Below, piece by piece: positions 59,997 to 64,000 of a stretch of DNA of 64,000 nt. A program made the translations under genes and the position numbers. Numbering within the stretch: position 1 is the first letter of the stretch; every line of letters starts with the position of its first letter. The DNA is from Punica granatum (Eukaryota > Streptophyta > Magnoliopsida > Myrtales > Lythraceae): positions 38,622,605 to 38,686,604 of the forward strand of contig NC_045130.1 of the NCBI RefSeq assembly GCF_007655135.1, read 5' to 3'. The notes beneath the pieces are model-generated. The model was not told the DNA's origin. It did not search any database and was given only the letters and a program-made list of their open reading frames with translations.

Positions 59997-62488
59997 TCAG
60001 TCAACTTCCTCCATCTTGCTCTCCTCAGCTCCGTCGTCCTCCAGGGCAGGCATGTCGGCATCATCCCCAGCGGCTTCATCCTCATCGATGTTCAGGCCCA
60101 GCTTCAGCATCCTGTGGATCCTCGCAGCGAATGTGTTGGGATCATCGAGGCTGAACCCGGAGGTCAGAAGGGCAGTCTCGAAAAGCAGCAGCACAAGGTC
60201 CTTCACGGACTTATCATTCTTGTCTGCCTCGGCCCTCTTCCTCAGCTCCTCCATTATGCCATTGTCGGGGTTGATCTCCATAGTCTTCTTGCTCGACATG
60301 TATGAGCTCATGCTGTTGTCCCTCAGCGCCTGCGCCTTCATGATTCTCTCCATGTTTGCTGTCCACCCGTATTCTCCCGTCACCAGACAGCAGGGGGAAT
60401 CCACAATCCGGTCAGAGACAACTACTTTTTCCACCTTGTCTCCGAGGATGTCCTTGATCGTCTTGCACAGGCTCTCGAATGATGACTTCTTCTCCTCCCT
60501 TCTCTTCTTCTCTTCCTCGGATTCATCATCCAGCTTTAGGCCTTCCTTTGTTGCTGAGACAAGCTTCTTACCATCATATTCTTTCAACTGTCCGATGGCA
60601 TATTCATCTATTGCATCGACCATGAAGAGTACCTCATAGCCTTTCTTCTTCAGCCTCTCCAGGAACGGAGAATTCTCCACCGCCTTCTTGCTCTCCCCAG
60701 TGATGTAGTATATCTCCTTCTGCCCCTCCTTCATTCGTGTCACGTAGTCCTTCAAGCTTGTCAACTCGTCCCCACTTTTAGTTGAGTGGTACCGGAGCAA
60801 ATCTGCCAGTTTTGCCCTGTTCTGGCTATCTTCGTGAATGCCCAGCTTCAGATTCTTTGAGAATGCCTCGTAGAACTTGTTGTAGTCCTCCTTGTTCTCT
60901 GCAATCTCATTGAACATTTCGATACATTTCTTCACCAAGTTCTTCCTGATGACCTTCAGGATCTTATTCTGCTGCAGCATTTCCCGGGAGATGTTGAGAG
61001 GCAAGTCATCCGAGTCCACGACTCCCTTCACAAATCCAAGATACTCCGGGATAAGCTCTTCGCAGTTGTCCATGATGAAGACCCTCCTCACATAGAGCTT
61101 GATGTTGTTGAGCTTCTTGCGTGTGTCGAAGAGATCAAATGGCGCCCTCCTCGGGACAAACAGGATGGCCTTAAACTCGAGCTGCCCTTCGACAGAGAAG
61201 TGCTTCACAGCAAGGTGGTCTTCCCAATCATTTGTCAAGCTCTTGTAGAAGGAAGCATACTCCTCCTTGGTGATCTCCTCGGGTTTACGCAGCCAGATTG
61301 GTTTCTGCTTGTTGATGAGCTGCCACTCATGGGAAATTTCCTTAATCTTCTTCTTCTTGCCTTTCTTCTCCTCCTCCTCCTCATCGACTTCCTCCACATT
61401 TCCTTCCTCTTCTTTCTTGGGCTCATCGTCCTCGTCGTCACTGATCTCTTTCTCGGTTGTTTTCTCGGTCCAGAGGTAAATGGGATAGCTAATGAACTCA
61501 GAATGCTTCTTCACAAGGTCCTTAATCCTCCTCTCTTCCAAGTATTCCAACTGCATCAGGTAAGACACAAATTCCATGAGATCAACAAGGAAGCCAACAC
61601 CGAAACCACATTCTCAATTCTTCATTTTTGGGGCATATCTAAAGCACGTTTAGGCATGAATTAGCGAAACAACGGTCGCAGTCACGGTAGAATTTCCTCC
61701 ATACCTGATCTTCCTTGAGGAAGAGGGTGATTTTGGTTCCCCTGCCTAGTTGCTCTCCATTGACATCTCTTGTGACAGTAAAAGAACCTCCCGCCTGAGA
61801 TTCCCAGATGTACTGCTCGTCATCATTGTGCTTCGTTGTCACAATGACTTTCTCAGCAACGAGATACGCCGAGTAGAACCCGACACCAAACTGTCCGATC
61901 ATGCTAACATCAGCTCCCGCCTGCAGTGCTTCCATGAACTCCTTCGTTCCCGACCGCGCAATCGTACCCAAGTTGTTCACAAGATCTATCGGACAGGCAC
62001 GCCCAGTCCCACTATCAGCTATCGCCTAAATCGACTGAAAGAAACAGGACAAGGAGTGGAAATTGGCGCGAATTCAATGAAAGGTACCTGCTTTAGTCAT
62101 GCCGATGCCGCTGTCGATGATGGAGAGTGTCTTGTTGGCCTTGTCGGGCACGAGCCGAATGAAGAGCTCAGGCTGTGCATCGAGCTTGCTCTTGTCCGTG
62201 AGGCTCTCGAATCGGATCTTGTCCAGAGCCTGCCAATAAATCCCAGAGAAGTCAATCACTCTAGTTCCCACAAAACTTGTCCCCAATTGCAAAACATCCT
62301 AGAAAACATATCTCGCTGTTCACTATTTACGCAGAGAACTCGCGAGGAAGGATGGTAGAACATACATCGGAGGCGTTGCTGATGAGCTCGCGAAGGAAGA
62401 TCTCCTTGTTGCTGTAGAAGGTGTTGATGATCAAGCTCAGCAGCTGATTGATCTCAGCCTGGAAAGCGAAGGTCTCCGCATCCGCCAT
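59997..62488 (-). CDS. HSP90: Cytosolic heat shock protein HSP90
   Basis: A cytosolic and nuclear ATP-dependent chaperone. Four exons: 62366-62488, 62088-62229, 61705-61985 and 59997-61550. They give 2100 bases, or 699 aa, the normal length for plant cytosolic HSP90. The N-terminal GHKL ATPase domain shows [39 protein letters not shown], and [11 protein letters not shown] charged acidic linker follows ([14 protein letters not shown] to [12 protein letters not shown]). The middle domain has [33 protein letters not shown] and [19 protein letters not shown]. The C-terminal dimerisation domain ends in MEEVD, the TPR co-chaperone docking motif. No damage is seen. By synteny it matches At5g52640 (HSP90.1, the heat-inducible form), which fits the heat-shock elements upstream. 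It is convergent with the eS10 locus. Confidence 0.97.
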
Positions 62489-62613
62489 CTGCACTTCCGC
62501 GGTCATATCTCCGACAATGCGGTAAGCTCTTCTTCACGGGAGAGAACGATTGATCGCGAGAGCTTTGGATTTTGTCACTGCTTCTGATACAAAGAGCGCG
62601 GCAATGGCAGAGT

Positions 62614-62623
62614 CTTTTATATA
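62614..62623 (-). promoter_or_regulatory. TATA box of HSP90
   Basis: Minus-strand TATATAAAAG lies about 126 bases upstream of the HSP90 ATG. It leaves a leader of roughly 95-100 bases. Confidence 0.8.
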
Positions 62624-62743
62624 GGTCGGGGCACGGGTGTCTGGATTGTTCGACGGGACGGCGTCGTATGAGAGAGGAGTGAAGGGAGGGATCATCGGAG
62701 AGACCAAACACCATAGAAGTTGGTCGGAGACAGTGAGGAGTCC

Positions 62744-62781
62744 AGAAGGTTCTGTCCAACTCGCGAAGTCTGGAATCTTCT
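62744..62781 (-). promoter_or_regulatory. Heat-shock elements of HSP90
   Basis: Two perfect inverted GAAnnTTC units: AGAAGGTTCT at 62744-62753 and GGAATCTTCT at 62772-62781, with a further GAA near 62765. They lie about 120-160 bases upstream of the TATA box. This is the binding pattern of heat-shock factor trimers and implies heat-induced transcription. Confidence 0.8.
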
Positions 62782-62789
62782 TCGTCTTC

Positions 62790-64000
62790 TTCTTGCTCCT
62801 CCAGCTCGTCTTCTCCCCTAACGGGCCAGGCCCTGCTCCCGCCCTTTTCTGGCACGTGCCGCCTTGAAGCCTTCTTGCCGTTTCCCTATTGTGTTGCTCG
62901 CTGCCGCACGTGACGAATCTGACGACGGTGCATGTGGGTCCCAATATGAAGAGAGGGGGTCCCACCCTGCGTCCTGGATCTTTGCTTCTGAACCACTTAA
63001 GACCCCCGAGTTTTTATTTGGCCAATTTGGACCTTGTAATTTCAGATTTGGAACCACTTTGCCCCTAGAGATCGTGTATAAGCTACACATCGCCTATACA
63101 GGCTTTAGTTTACGGTATTCGGCTGAAACTCGACCCTATCCCCAAAGATAAGAAGGAGGACTTCACGGTTAAATATACATAATATAATAATATTTTTTCG
63201 GTTGCATAATATTTTACGAGCCCAAAATACGATGAGTTTATTTAAATTCGCGGATTTTGGATGGAAATAAGTTGTAAAATAGCGATAGCTATGCTTTATT
63301 GTATCAAAATATGAAAGCTCCGTAGTATGGATGCGTGATGTGCACTGTCCAGTTTGACTAATTTTGGAATGTAAAATTTGATTGTTGATTGACTATATGG
63401 TGAAAATTAATGGGGCACTAAATTTAGGGTCAAGAATATAATTTTCGTTATTTGGACTCGTATCCTCTGAAAAGTTCGTTTATTTCATTGAATGTACGTT
63501 CACAAGGAAAATGAATTTTTAAGAAATGAATTATGTTAAATTAATTCCTTTTCCAGTGTGATAAAACATATAATAATACGATAATAGAATTGACACATGA
63601 CACAAAAGCATAATCTCACGCTCTCTGTTAATATCTATAATTTATAATAAATATTAATTTTTTTATTTATTTGTTTATTTTCGAATTGCTAATGAATTTC
63701 CTTCTGTTCTTGAAATGAATACATTTTCCATTTTCTTCAATTATTTTTAGGAAAATGTTTTCTTATTGACCGAAGACATTTGTCTTGCCAAATATAGAAA
63801 AATAAAAAATTTACTGTCCTATAGGATAACTGTCTTATTGATTTTAAGATGTAAATTTTGATTGTTGACTAATTATGCGGTCAATATTACAACGGAAACA
63901 AAATTAGTGTCCAGAATGTAATTTTTATTTTTTGATCTTCGTCCCTCCAGTAAGATCACAGCTACATCGGCAGAGTGAAAGTCAATTCCTCTGGGGCTGG
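62790..64000. other. Upstream region beyond HSP90
   Basis: The first 350 bases are GC-richer and part of the HSP90 upstream region, with CACGTG-like sites near 62852 and 62905. From about 63150 the DNA is AT-rich. Two short stretches resemble each other (GTAAAATTTGATTGTTGATT at 63371 and GTAAATTTTGATTGTTGACT at 63851). No gene is seen. Confidence 0.45.

Noticed and set aside
60016..60639. 207-aa plus-strand ORF opposite HSP90, and similar ones to 62358
   Set aside because: Antisense shadows of a highly conserved HSP90 exon with strong codon bias.
1..64000. CRISPR arrays, bacterial operons, tRNA or rRNA genes
   Set aside because: The window is plant nuclear DNA. The repeats seen are microsatellites and transposons, and I found no cloverleaf or rRNA core sequence by eye.

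Overview
This is nuclear DNA from a flowering plant, almost certainly a eudicot. The genes have many short GT-AG introns. The intergenic DNA is AT-rich and holds LINE, copia and MITE elements. The proteins include plastid-targeted and plant-specific families: a PAM68-like protein, a REVEILLE clock factor, an isoprenylated heavy-metal protein and EMB1417-type PPR. I cannot name the species from the sequence. Coordinates of splice sites were read by eye and may be off by a base.

Layout. 1-8.1 kb is gene-dense: the 3' end of an ERDJ2/SEC63 gene (+), an EMB1417-like PPR gene (-) and an At3g49140-like gene (+). 9.5-14.1 kb is a complete PrimPol primase-polymerase gene (-, 13 exons, 570 aa). 15.1-27.6 kb holds one complete DUF21/CBS (CNNM-like) transporter gene flanked by two decayed partial copies, with AT-rich DNA and a large fold-back MITE between them. 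27.9 kb is an intronless PAM68-like gene. 28.5-33.2 kb is gene-free, with MITEs and a 5'-truncated LINE. 33.24-39.55 kb is a full-length LINE with a 16-bp target-site duplication and two in-frame stops. 41.22-44.50 kb is an internally deleted Ty1/copia element with 219-bp LTRs and a 5-bp target-site duplication. 46.0-46.6 kb is a HIPP gene. 46.7-53.1 kb is mostly empty. 53.1-56.1 kb is a REVEILLE6/8-like MYB gene. 58.0-59.4 kb is a degenerate ribosomal protein eS10 locus. 60.0-62.5 kb is a cytosolic HSP90 gene with heat-shock elements in its promoter.

The genes do not form one pathway. What ties them together is ancestry. From memory of the Arabidopsis map, PrimPol, DUF21, PAM68-like, HIPP, RVE6, eS10 and HSP90 match At5g52800, 52790, 52780, the 526xx/527xx copper-protein cluster, 52660, 52650 and 52640, in exactly reversed order. 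ERDJ2 and EMB1417 are likewise neighbours in Arabidopsis (At4g21180 and At4g21190). The window is therefore a conserved gene block opened up by transposons and local duplication. I found no convincing undescribed molecular system. The most interesting items are the DUF21 gene array with its decaying copies, the decaying eS10 gene, the stop/start-overlap LINE and the MITE families.
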